From assembly GCF_965243865.1 (NCBI RefSeq), contig NZ_OZ251603.1, positions 2,666,001 through 2,730,000 on the forward strand: a DNA stretch of 64,000 nt. Direction: 5' to 3'. Positions 54,223 through 62,664 of the stretch are shown here, piece by piece. The notes below the pieces were generated by a model. It ran no database searches. It worked only from the letters and a program-made list of their open reading frames with translations, and had not been told where the DNA came from. Position numbers and translations under genes: made by a program. Within the stretch, counting starts at the first letter, position 1. Every line of letters begins with the position of its first letter. Source of the stretch: Hyphomicrobium_A sp965243865 (lineage in GTDB: Bacteria > Pseudomonadota > Alphaproteobacteria > Rhizobiales > Hyphomicrobiaceae).

Positions 54223-54420
54223 CCGGCTACCGCGCACGAGAAGGAATGCGATCGCGCCTCCCCCTAGCGCCCCGGTTTCAAGCGGCGACGGGTTATCCGC
54301 AGCCGGCAACGCGTGCCCGCGAACAGGCACGGGGGGATCGCGCGCCCGATCCGCTCTATTAAAGGCGCTCAGATTTCTGACCCCAATTATCAGGACCGAT
54401 TATCGACATTGGAGAGAAGG

Positions 54421-55236
54421 ATGGATCACGAGCCTACTCCTTCACGTCTGCTGCACCCTTCGTTTACGCGGCCAGAGAACATCGATACTCGCCTGTGGCG
54501 GTATATGTCGGCAGGGAAGTTTAAGTGGCTGCTTGAAGAAGGCCGTCTGTACATGCCTCGGGTAGCGCAGTTGGCTGCCAATGACTCGCGCGAAGGGACG
54601 ATGCCGGACGCGCAAGCTGCATGGCTGCGACAGCTCGCTGACGAGGCCACTCCTGAAGTTGCCGAGATTCACCGCAAGAACCTAGAGACGATGGCCGGCT
54701 TCGTTCGGATGTTTCGAGACACATGGTTCGTGAGCTGTTGGCACGCAGGCACTTCTGAGAATTTCGCGTTCTGGCGCATATATTCCGGCGACGATGTAAG
54801 TTGCGACAAATGCGGGAACAAGATCGTCGGACCACCGCATAGCGTCGCTATAGTGACGACGTTTCGAAAGCTCGAAGCGTGTCTCCCGCAGGAAGTCGAA
54901 TTGGGTCTAGTGAAATATATCGACTACGCGACAGAGGGGGCAGAGCTGAGCAATATGTACGACTACATCATGCGTAAGCGAAGCTATTATGCATACGAAA
55001 ACGAAGTGCGTGCCGTAGCTAGCTCAATTGGCGCAATGGTGCCTAACGGTTCCGCGCAGCATCTAGCAGGAAACATCGTTGGTGGCTCCTTCGCACCGCG
55101 CGTTGATCTTGCGGCCCTTATTGAAGAAGTAGTTGTGCATCCCGAGGCCCCGGCGTCCTTCTTCGATGACGTGGCCGCTTTGTGTTCCAGCCACAGGCTG
55201 CCCCTGCCACGCCTTTCTGGATTGAGGAACGTTTGA
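54421..55236 (+). CDS. DUF2971-like protein
   Basis: 271 residues from ATG 54421 with a strong GGAGAGAAGG site. The family-like features are LWRYMSAGKFKWLLEEGRLYMPRV near the start, given in parts: LWRYMSAGKFKWLL and EEGRLYMPRV, then WFVSCWHAGTSENFAFWRIY and a CDKC pair. DUF2971 proteins are of unknown role and often occur on phage and defence islands. Convergent with the phage-like pseudogene. Confidence 0.6.
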   Translation: MDHEPTPSRLLHPSFTRPENIDTRLWRYMSAGKFKWLLEEGRLYMPRVAQLAANDSREGTMPDAQAAWLRQLADEATPEVAEIHRKNLETMAGFVRMFRDTWFVSCWHAGTSENFAFWRIYSGDDVSCDKCGNKIVGPPHSVAIVTTFRKLEACLPQEVELGLVKYIDYATEGAELSNMYDYIMRKRSYYAYENEVRAVASSIGAMVPNGSAQHLAGNIVGGSFAPRVDLAALIEEVVVHPEAPASFFDDVAALCSSHRLPLPRLSGLRNV

Positions 55237-55314
55237 AACTCAGATCAACGGTATGCCGAGCCGCCCTGCCTCAGTCTTGCTCGGCGCACTAAGGACGTCC
55301 GCCCTTCCACACCT

Positions 55315-57653
55315 TCACGGTGCCGGCTCCTCGTCATGCCCAAAGAGGTCCGCGTCGTCTAACCCGAAGGCGCGGCGGATGAGGTTAAGCGGGGTCATGC
55401 TGCGCGCCGGCTTCCGTAGCTCCTTGAGCTTCTCCTCAATCTTGCCCTCCTGCTGATCCTTCTCAAACTGGAGAAGCTCGCGCACGGAGAACTGTGGAGA
55501 CAAGCCCGAGTTGCTTTCAATCGGGAAGCCGGTCACAGCGTCGACAACGGCCCACGTTCCAACGCCCTTCGTCATCGGGCGGATACTGAGCGTTGAAGGG
55601 TCGTGTTGGTCCGATGCGTAGCGGCGGAGGTAGTCCTGCACTACGTCTGTGAACTCGCGCGGCTGCAGCTTGAGTGCGGCCATGTTGACCCCGAAGAACT
55701 CAATGTTCCGGTCGGACGTGCGGACCATGTACCCGTTTATGTTCGTGTACTCCCCGCGCACAGCTTCGCCGGCACGCGTGAGGGCATCCTCAGGGGACGC
55801 ACCAGCGCGCACCAGAACGCGGCCCAAGCGGCGAACCTCGGGGAGCATTTCGCCGTAGTTCTCGATACCCTGCGCCCACGGCCAAAATGACTCGGCTCGC
55901 GATAGCTCCGTTTCGAGCTTGTCGTACGACGGCGTGAACTGCGCTTCATCCACAAGGCCCTTGGTGGCGAGTGCGGCTGTCTGCATCGCCTGCCGTTCGT
56001 CCTGCCGGAGGAGCGTCCGCGCGGTGCGATACGTCTGGTAAAAGTCCTTCGCACCTTGCGAGTTGAGGTGCCGCTCCAGTAGCCCCGGCGCTTTCGCTTC
56101 GAGGTTCTCGTACAGCTTCACCGCTTCGAGCAGGTGAGGGGGCGGCTGACCTCCGGCGAGGGCATCGGGCGAGGCGGAGCTATAGCCGGCGTTGAGAAGG
56201 TCGGTCCACTGCGGATGCTTCACCGGGTTGCGCTTGAAGAAGTCCAGCTCCCGGTCAAACTTGAGCGCCGGCACGTCAACGCCCTTCGCGTCCGGGTCCT
56301 TCGCGACGGACTGCGCCCACGCGTCAATCTCTGTGAGCTTGTTCTCAACGGCGCGGTCAAGGAGTTCCTGCCGCGAGTACGTCCCCGTTTCGCCGTTGTC
56401 CTTCTTGTAAGTGACTTTCCCGGGGATCGTGAGGAGCGAGCCCTCGGTGCCACGCTGCGCGAGCATGACGTTGATGTCCTGCTCTGACGCCTGCGCCTCC
56501 GCTTTGAGCTTCAGCGTATCGGCAAGCTTGAGCTGCTTCTCGCGAGCGGACTCAAGGGACGTGCGGTTAGTGAGGAGGATGCCCTCGCGTTCGGCTTGAG
56601 TGAAGACGTGCGGGTTGTCCTCCGTGAACTTGATGAACTCCTTTTCGCGGAGGGTGCCCGTTGAAGCGGCCTCTTTGAAGTCCACCGCGAGGGTGACGTT
56701 GAGCTTACGCTGCAGCTCGCGTGCTGTGGTCTCCGCCTGCTCGATAGTCTTGACGGGCACGTCCGCATACTTCGCGGAGGAGCCGAGCGGCGGCACGCCG
56801 GCACGCTGCCCGAGAAAAATCTCCTTCACGAGGTCGACGCCAAGCTGAGGATTGCCGGGGATGCCCTGCGTTGCAATCGAGTTCGCCGCGACCGCCATTG
56901 CGTCGTCAGCTTCGGTCGGTGTCAGAAGGTGGAGCTTGCGTGTCTTCTCGAAGGCGTCCCGCATGTTTGCGTGGATCGTTTCGACGTTGCGCTCACCCGT
57001 TGCGACGGAGCCGACTGCGGTGCCGTAGAGGTCCTTATAGGCGACGTTGAGGTTCGCTTCCTTCGTGCGCTGACCGACAAATGCTGTCTGCTCTTCGATG
57101 AGGCGCTTGCGGTAACCGTCCATCGACGGCGATACCCGAGGAGGGCTGCGGCAGTCTTCGGAGCGGCTTGTTCCTTTTCAGCGATGGCACCGGCCAGCCA
57201 AGCGTCGGAATCGCCGCGCTCGCGGTCAAAGGCGTTGCCTCGTTCGTCTACTGAGTAGTCCGTGTTTTCGCCGAGATAGCGCCGATAAATGTCCTGCTCG
57301 AACTCTTGGCGTGCGAGGTCCTCTCCGTGGCCTAACTCAAGGGCGGCACGGTTGGCATCCGGCGGCACGTCGCTTCGCTCGATACGAGCAGTTAGTTCGC
57401 ACGTTTCTGTTTTCAGTCGCAGCCCGAGCGCTTCGGCTTCGCCCTCGTCGGCCATGGTCTGCACATAGGAATCGCCAAGCTGCGCCAGACGCGGGAAGAG
57501 GTCGCGGAGGGAGTATGCGAGCTGCAGGAGTTCGGTGGGCTGCGCCGAGTCGGGTTCGAGTAGTGGAGCCTCGGGCCTCATCATAGTGTTGACTGGTGAG
57601 GCGGTCGCGCGGAGTCGCTGAGGGCCGGACTGCGGGGGGCGCTTGATTGGCAT
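55315..57653 (-). pseudogene. Frameshifted podovirus internal-virion-like protein
   Basis: Two abutting frames make one protein. Frame A starts at ATG 57653 (MPIKRPPQSGPQRLRA) and leaves phase at codon 173, GGG, at 57135-57137. Frame B runs on with VSPSMDGYRKRLIEEQ to the stop at 55315; its first ATG, 57123, has no ribosome site. One extra G would give about 779 codons. Long helices, few Cys, and an overall layout like T7 gp15-type internal core proteins (disordered start, helical body, C-terminal YMVRTSDRNIEFFG part) suggest a phage structural origin. The assignment is from resemblance only. Confidence 0.5.
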
Positions 57654-57708
57654 TGCACCTCGATTAATGTGCTGCGGTTGACGTATTCCCCCAGGGGGGG
57701 CGGGTTTC

Positions 57709-58722
57709 ATGGTTGAAAGTTTTGAAGGGCCGCATTCGTTGGCGGTTCTCCCCATCCATTTCGATGTGCGGGAAAGCTATCTGCGGCTGGCTACATTCGT
57801 AGAGACTGCGCGTCAGACGCAGGCCGTCATTGAGGGCCTCAATCACGAGATATTCGGCGGTGGCCTGAGTTATCGGATATTTGTGCTCCCGCCGGAGGCC
57901 GGAAGTTTCAAGAGCAGATTGGGGATTTGGATTGTTCCGGCAGCTCTGAGCGTGCTTTGGATTGCGATAGAAAGCGATGTCGGAAAGGCTTTCATCAAGG
58001 GGTTGACCACCCACGAGCCGGCCTACTGGGCGGAACTCGCTGGCGAGGAGCTTCGCGAGCAACTCGATTCGTTTGAGGATCGAGCCTCGCTACCGCCAGA
58101 CAAGCTGGAGGACGTGGGTTCGCGTTTAGTTGTTGAGGTGACAAGAGGCTTCCTGCAGACGGAAGAGTCAGCGTTGCGACGGGCTGGCATCACGGCGCGA
58201 AAGTTCCGAGAGTCGTTCGAGGCAAGGAACGCCTTCTATGAGGCCTGTCTACGTGATCCCGCAGTGGAGGCATTGGGCTTTCGCGACGAAGAGCAGTTTC
58301 CAATCGAACGAAGTGATTTTATCCGTTTTCACGTCGCGTTGCCGGCCAAGGATGAGGAACACATTTCGTGGATCACGGGCATTGAAGACATTCGGGTGAC
58401 GTCACCAAACTGGGATAGAAGCGACAACCAGCGACAGTGGAAGGGGCGTAATTCCCGGGGTGGCGAGTGCTTCTTTCGCATCGAGGATGAGAGCTTTTGG
58501 GCACTTGTCGACACACGAAGCATCGTTCCTGCGATTATGGACACCCTTCGAGTTCAGTGGGCGCAGCGGGCCGACGTGAAGGGCAGAAGCATGAGAGTGC
58601 TGAAAGTGCTTGCCTATAACGGCACGCGTTTAGCCGACCCCTTGAGCGATGACCTGCTAGTGCGGGTGTTGGGTGCCCTGAGGACGGACGACCCACATCA
58701 AGGCCGGCTGTTCGGAGATTAA
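57709..58722 (+). CDS. Unknown 337-residue protein of the comM element
   Basis: Divergent from the phage-like gene by 55 bp. One hydrophobic stretch near residues 70-90 (IWIVPAALSVLWIAI) could be a membrane helix. The C-terminal half has ISWITGIEDIRVTSPNW and QRQWKGRNSRGGECFF, a beta-rich domain. No family recognised. A 7-bp CGGCAAG/CTTGCCG hairpin follows at 58733-58761. Confidence 0.75.
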   Translation: MVESFEGPHSLAVLPIHFDVRESYLRLATFVETARQTQAVIEGLNHEIFGGGLSYRIFVLPPEAGSFKSRLGIWIVPAALSVLWIAIESDVGKAFIKGLTTHEPAYWAELAGEELREQLDSFEDRASLPPDKLEDVGSRLVVEVTRGFLQTEESALRRAGITARKFRESFEARNAFYEACLRDPAVEALGFRDEEQFPIERSDFIRFHVALPAKDEEHISWITGIEDIRVTSPNWDRSDNQRQWKGRNSRGGECFFRIEDESFWALVDTRSIVPAIMDTLRVQWAQRADVKGRSMRVLKVLAYNGTRLADPLSDDLLVRVLGALRTDDPHQGRLFGD

Positions 58723-59060
58723 AATCATGTCACGGCAAGGGGGCTTTACCCGCTCTTGCCGCCCAGCCCCGAAACCAGTCTCACCGCGCACTGGCGGTGT
58801 GACTACTAGGACCGCCCCGGCTATCCGCGTCAGGGCTTACGGCCCGGCGACTTTTTTGGCGTGGCCGGGGATGCGCCTGAGCGGGACGCACCCGCTGCGT
58901 CTCCAGCAAGGCACGAGGCACTCATGTCGTCCAGCAAACCCGGTGAAGCTGGTAATCCGACTACTCTGTTACGTCGGCCGGTTAACGGCCCTGGAGCGGC
59001 CACTTCCGCTGCGCCCGGCGGCATCTGCAACCGAAGCCTTTCGAGCGCGCTTCAGAGTCA
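58723..59060. other. GC-rich structured gap, no gene supported
   Basis: Contains several hairpins: CGGCAAG/CTTGCCG (58733-58761), GACGCA/TGCGTC near 58890, and a CCCCGGC/GCCGGGG pairing. The open frame on the plus strand here has an Arg/Pro-rich composition typical of non-coding GC-rich DNA. It could hold an RNA or replication-related structure; nothing specific is seen. Confidence 0.35.
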
Positions 59061-59091
59061 ACAAAAAACCCTCCAGGCTTGGGCTGGAGGG
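59061..59091 (-). terminator. Rho-independent terminator for the minus-strand membrane-HTH operon
   Basis: On the minus strand the 8-bp stem CCCTCCAG/CTGGAGGG with a 7-base loop is followed by TTTTTTG. It lies 55 bases after the stop of the 71-residue gene. Confidence 0.9.
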
Positions 59092-59145
59092 CGTTCTATT
59101 GACGGCGTCTGAGCAACCCCAGAAGCGGGGCACACGAGGGTTCCC

Positions 59146-59361
59146 CTAGTCGCGAATGCTCCGCGCCAAAGTTCGCGAGGCAATAGCCACCCACCTACCC
59201 GCTTTGACCGCCACGTCTGGAGACCATTTGACGGAGAGGGTTCGGGGATTAGACGGCGCCCGCCCAATGAAAACATCTCTCCCCGCGATGCCCTCAATCA
59301 GCACGTTAGTTCGAAGGCCCCATGTAGCTGCGCCGTCGTCCGTCGTTTGATTGGTCGTCAT
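59146..59361 (-). CDS. Unknown 71-residue protein
   Basis: ATG 59361 is preceded by AGAGGAGGGACGACC, a very good ribosome site. The protein is small and beta-rich (GLRTNVLIEGIAGRDVFIGR, SVKWSPDVAVKAGRWVAIAS). It follows the membrane-HTH gene by 13 bp and is ended by a strong terminator, so the two form an operon. Family unknown. Confidence 0.65.
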   Translation of the reverse strand: MTTNQTTDDGAATWGLRTNVLIEGIAGRDVFIGRAPSNPRTLSVKWSPDVAVKAGRWVAIASRTLARSIRD

Positions 59362-59374
59362 GGTCGTCCCTCCT

Positions 59375-60529
59375 CTAAGCGAGCGCAATGCGCGTGCCAG
59401 ACATTGTTGCTTCAACTCGGACCATCCCAGCGGCCACGGCATCAGCGATGGCGCGGTGTACCGTCCCTCGGCTCGTCCCGATCAACTTGGCTAAGCCACG
59501 GGTGGTCCCCGTCAGCTCGCCGCCCTCTGTCTTGAGCCGTTCCAGTAGTTCGCCCATGGCTCGTTGCCGAGGACCGCTCGGGTCGTCATCGTCCTTGGTC
59601 TTGGGACACGACGTGCATGGTTGAGCCGGCCTGGGGACACCCAACGCTACAGCAACGAGAGCTGGCGGCGCCGCGTCCTCGTGTGACACGGGCGATGCTT
59701 GGGACGCACGGTTGCTGGCAACACCTGGGACGGCTTCGTGTGAGACAGGTCCCGCAGCCCTAACGAGCAGCACGCCGAACGCGGACCCAATCTCAAGCGC
59801 GAGTACGCCTACGAGCGGAAGCCACATGCTGAGCACTTCGGGGCTCACGGTGACACCCAGGGATGCGGCGTAGACGGCTAGAGCAGCGGCCCCAGGGTCG
59901 GCTACAACTATTGGGGGCGCTGCTGCGCGCTCACTTTCAGCCTCCCGCATGGTGGCCTCAAGCTCCCGCCTGCGGGCATCCCTCGCGGACTCCGCTTCGA
60001 GGTCGGCAACTTCCGCACAGACTTCGCGGCTGATCTTGCCGTTGACCTTGTTGCAGGCGTTCGCCCCCGGAGTGGCCTTGAGCTTCGCGATTTCGGGAGC
60101 CAACTCCGAGGCAGGACGGGCTGGGGCGAGCTTCTGCAGTTCAGCCTCCGCGCGTACGTAACGCGCTTCAGCCTTTCGGGCGCTGTCGGCCCCGCCGGAG
60201 CGCTCCGCCACAAGGTCACCGCGTGCCATCGCCATGAAGGTGAGTTCTGCGGTGAGGCTGAAGAGGACCGCTAGAGTGCCAACGGAGGCGAGGGCCAAGC
60301 CCTGCCCCAATTGCCAGCGACCAAATGCGTTGAACGCACCAGCGACGGCAAATGGCTTCGCGCCTTCTAGCCCGAGTGCCATCGCCACTGACAGGGCACC
60401 GAGCAGCGGCCCGTGTTTGCTGCCAGTTGTCCACGCGAAGAGAGCACCGAACCCGGCGCTTGCTAGTACAAGTAGGAATGCAGATGTAGTCGCTACGCCG
60501 CGCGCGGCGCGGCTGTTATGGTGGGTCAC
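59375..60529 (-). CDS. Membrane protein with coiled coil and C-terminal helix-turn-helix
   Basis: 384 residues from GTG 60529 (GGAGGGG about 12 bases upstream); an ATG 61 codons earlier would add a non-conserved leader. Three N-terminal membrane segments (about 14-115), a charged coiled-coil-like region with many Ala/Glu/Arg (about 120-220), a fourth hydrophobic span (SMWLPLVGVLALEIGSAF), a Pro/Ala linker, then a winged helix (TTRGLAKLIGTSRGTVHRAI). This looks like a membrane-tethered DNA-binding protein. It could sense a membrane signal or anchor the element's DNA. No family recognised. Confidence 0.72.
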   Translation of the reverse strand: MTHHNSRAARGVATTSAFLLVLASAGFGALFAWTTGSKHGPLLGALSVAMALGLEGAKPFAVAGAFNAFGRWQLGQGLALASVGTLAVLFSLTAELTFMAMARGDLVAERSGGADSARKAEARYVRAEAELQKLAPARPASELAPEIAKLKATPGANACNKVNGKISREVCAEVADLEAESARDARRRELEATMREAESERAAAPPIVVADPGAAALAVYAASLGVTVSPEVLSMWLPLVGVLALEIGSAFGVLLVRAAGPVSHEAVPGVASNRASQASPVSHEDAAPPALVAVALGVPRPAQPCTSCPKTKDDDDPSGPRQRAMGELLERLKTEGGELTGTTRGLAKLIGTSRGTVHRAIADAVAAGMVRVEATMSGTRIALA

Positions 60530-60751
60530 GGCTGGTAGCCCCTCCTGTGGGCAGGCCGGTCGAGGCCTCGGTTTGGTGTTGACGCACCAAGTCGGGGCCG
60601 CTTCATTGAGAACGGACAACACAGCTAGTATGTCACGCGTCTTCCCGACTGTGAATCCTACGTGTTGCCAACGAGTGAAGTTACGTATTTCCCCTGGATT
60701 GAGAATCGGCACAATTTATCCCCCTCGCCATTCTCCGAGGGCAGATCATCC

Positions 60752-61867
60752 ATGGTTGTGCCATCCCTATCGGCCGCTGAGGGCTTGGGCCCGCACTATC
60801 CGCATCGCCCCAGTGAGGCGGTGATTCAGCAATTTTTGGAGCACGTCCGGGCAACCGGCCAACCAGAGACGTTCCCGACGATCGACCGCTCCAGACCCAA
60901 GCAAGACTCGCGTCCCATATACTTGCGACGCTTCGACGTTGAGCGGAAGAAGAGGCCAAATGGAGACCTCGCGCCGTGTCCCATCTGCTCACCGGACGAT
61001 CCCAAGTTTGTGCGCGGAGGCTACCTAACTTGGTACCCAGACGAGGGCGCGTTGCGGGCTATCGGTCCCGAATGCGGCGATGCGGTATTTGGCGGAGAGA
61101 TGTATGCGGGCGCCAAGGCACAGTACAGCATCGATGAGCGGCAGCGCGTAGCTGAAGAGTTTCTTGAGGCAAACCTTGTGAAGGTTCTTTCGATGCACGT
61201 GGCCCTGGAAAGGGTCCGGCCGGCGGCTGCCGAAGCGCAGCGTCTCTACACGCAGATTCGGACGCTCATCCCGGATATCCTGGATCAACTTAAGCTGGTG
61301 AGGCGGAACGGGTTCGAACTGGTCGTGTCGCTAGCAGTAGAGTTACCCGAGGATGCTTCAGAAGAGATTGCGGTTGTGGGCCCGCGAGGGTTGGAGCGAG
61401 GACTCACGACGGATGCAGCGAGCCAAGTATCTTTCGGATATCTGCCGGACACCCCCATGCTTTATTCCAGATTCCAGCCCGTGAAGGACCATGCTGACGT
61501 GGCGCAATTGTTAGCTGCTCTTCCGAGGGCGGCCAGCAAAGAAGAAGCCTTTGACTGGATCTGCGACAATAGCCGACTAGACCACCTTGAACAGGGCGTA
61601 CGCATGATGCGGCGTGCTTCGCATCTTTACCTCCGCATGATCGAACGGTTGGATCGTTTCAATTCTTTCTTCACGCGGCGCAATTTCACTGCGCTTAACA
61701 AGTGGGGCCAGCATCCGAACAATGCCTTCGATCTGAAGGCCGAAGTGAACCTAGAAAGGTTTTCGCTCAGCCACAGCGGTCGGGGGCGCTGGGAGCATGA
61801 AGAATTGGTGCTGACTCCCAATATGGCGGCGCTCACGGCGCGCGGAGATTGGCCGGGGTTCGAATAA
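60752..61867 (+). CDS. Unknown 371-residue protein at the right end of the element
   Basis: From ATG 60752 with GAGGGC upstream. Cys76, Cys79 and Cys108 (CPICS and PECGD) suggest a zinc finger near the N terminus. The rest is helical (EEFLEANLVKVLSMHVALER) with a C-terminal WGQHPNNAFDLKAE. It reads toward attR, stopping 24 bp before the core. In the circular form it would read across attP into the integrase. Family unknown. Confidence 0.75.
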   Translation: MVVPSLSAAEGLGPHYPHRPSEAVIQQFLEHVRATGQPETFPTIDRSRPKQDSRPIYLRRFDVERKKRPNGDLAPCPICSPDDPKFVRGGYLTWYPDEGALRAIGPECGDAVFGGEMYAGAKAQYSIDERQRVAEEFLEANLVKVLSMHVALERVRPAAAEAQRLYTQIRTLIPDILDQLKLVRRNGFELVVSLAVELPEDASEEIAVVGPRGLERGLTTDAASQVSFGYLPDTPMLYSRFQPVKDHADVAQLLAALPRAASKEEAFDWICDNSRLDHLEQGVRMMRRASHLYLRMIERLDRFNSFFTRRNFTALNKWGQHPNNAFDLKAEVNLERFSLSHSGRGRWEHEELVLTPNMAALTARGDWPGFE

Positions 61868-61868
61868 T

Positions 61869-61905
61869 CTGGGGTCCGTCGTTCACGCCAGCAGAAGGTT
61901 GTGCC
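61869..61905 (+). other. attR: right junction of the comM element
   Basis: Element arm CTGGGGTCCGTCGTTCACGC (61869-61888), then CAG, then the core CAG (61892-61894), then comM sequence AAGGTTGTGCCC. The arm mirrors the attL arm at 17 of 20 positions. Confidence 0.85.
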
Positions 61906-62533
61906 CGCCCGCCGCCGCCACCTCGAGCGCGCGCTTGGCGCTCTCCTGACCCTTCACGTCGGCAAGATCGGGCCGCGCCGTCGGATCCGCGCCGAGCCCC
62001 GGCGTCGGCCGCGACAGCGTTTGCGTTCCCTTGAAGTGATTGACCAGCGACAGAAGATGCGGCGCCGCGATGATATCGACGTCCTCGCCGGCCCACGCAG
62101 CTTCCGGCCCGCACGCCGCCGGACAGATCAGCCCCTTGCCCATCGCGTTGGCGCCGATCGCCGCCGGCAGCGCGCCGGGCACAGCGCGAATGGAGCCATC
62201 GAGCGCCAGCTCGCCCAGCGCGGCAAAGCCCGCAACGGCGTCGGGCGCCACGGCTTCCATGGCGACCATCATCGCCAGCAGGATCGGCAGATCGAACTGG
62301 CTGCCTTCCTTCGGCAGGTCCGCGGGGGCTAGGTTCACGGTGACGTGCTTGTAGGGCATGCCGAGCCCCACCGCGTGCAGCGCGTTGCGCACCCGCTCTG
62401 AGCTTTCGGCCACGGCTTTGTCAGGCAGCCCGACGATGACGAAAGCCGCTTTGCCCGGTGTGATGCGCACCTGCACTTCGACGGGCCGCGCCTCGATGCC
62501 GACGAACGCCAAAGTCGAAATGTGCCCGTACAT
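61892..62533 (-). pseudogene. comM: comM 5' fragment (N-terminal domain), split by the element
   Basis: 214 codons from ATG 62533 to the core. MYGHISTLAFVGIEARPVEV and KHVTVNLAPADLPKEGSQFD are the ComM/YifB N-terminal (Lon-protease-like fold) hallmarks; it ends with AAAGGHNLL, just before the Walker A. Past the junction the frame reads two foreign codons and stops at TGA (61885-61883). Joined to the fragment at 47611 it gives a 508-residue protein of normal length. Confidence 0.94.
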
Positions 62534-62664
62534 CCCCGCCCCCGAGGCTGGACGGCTCGCGATCCCTGCCCTTCAGGGCGGCCACCGCAAACCGCGTCAC
62601 AAAGCCTCTGCAACGCTAGCGCTGCCGCCGGGTCCGCGCAAGAACATTTTAGGAACAAATTCGC

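Larger units (their letters stand above)
47612..61894. mobile_element. 14.3-kb serine-recombinase element integrated in comM
   Basis: The insertion is bounded by the shared CAG at 47612-47614 and 61892-61894, giving a unit of 14,280 bp. The outer flanks join into a continuous 508-codon comM. The recombinase gene lies just inside the left end. The two ends carry inverted 20-bp arms matching at 17 positions. The cargo includes regulators, a second resolvase, a phage-structural-like remnant and at least six orphans. I recognise no transfer, replication, capsid or transposition (tnsABCD) gene, so it is a genomic island moved by site-specific recombination, possibly a satellite or defence island. 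Confidence 0.92.

Noticed and set aside
57123..57137. Programmed -1 frameshift in the phage-like gene
   Set aside because: The GGG at the junction is not preceded by a canonical X XXY YYZ slip heptamer and no pseudoknot is evident; mutation or sequencing error is simpler.
58727..59149. 140-codon plus-strand frame in the comM element
   Set aside because: Arg/Pro/Ala-rich without domain pattern; it runs through hairpins and the minus-strand terminator.
47612..61894. Tn7-like (AbaR-type) transposon in comM
   Set aside because: No tnsABCD-like genes and no 5-bp target duplication; a large serine recombinase and att-type junctions explain the insertion.
47612..61894. Complete prophage or conjugative element
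   Set aside because: No terminase, portal, capsid, tail, relaxase or type IV secretion gene could be recognised; only one phage-structural-like remnant is present.
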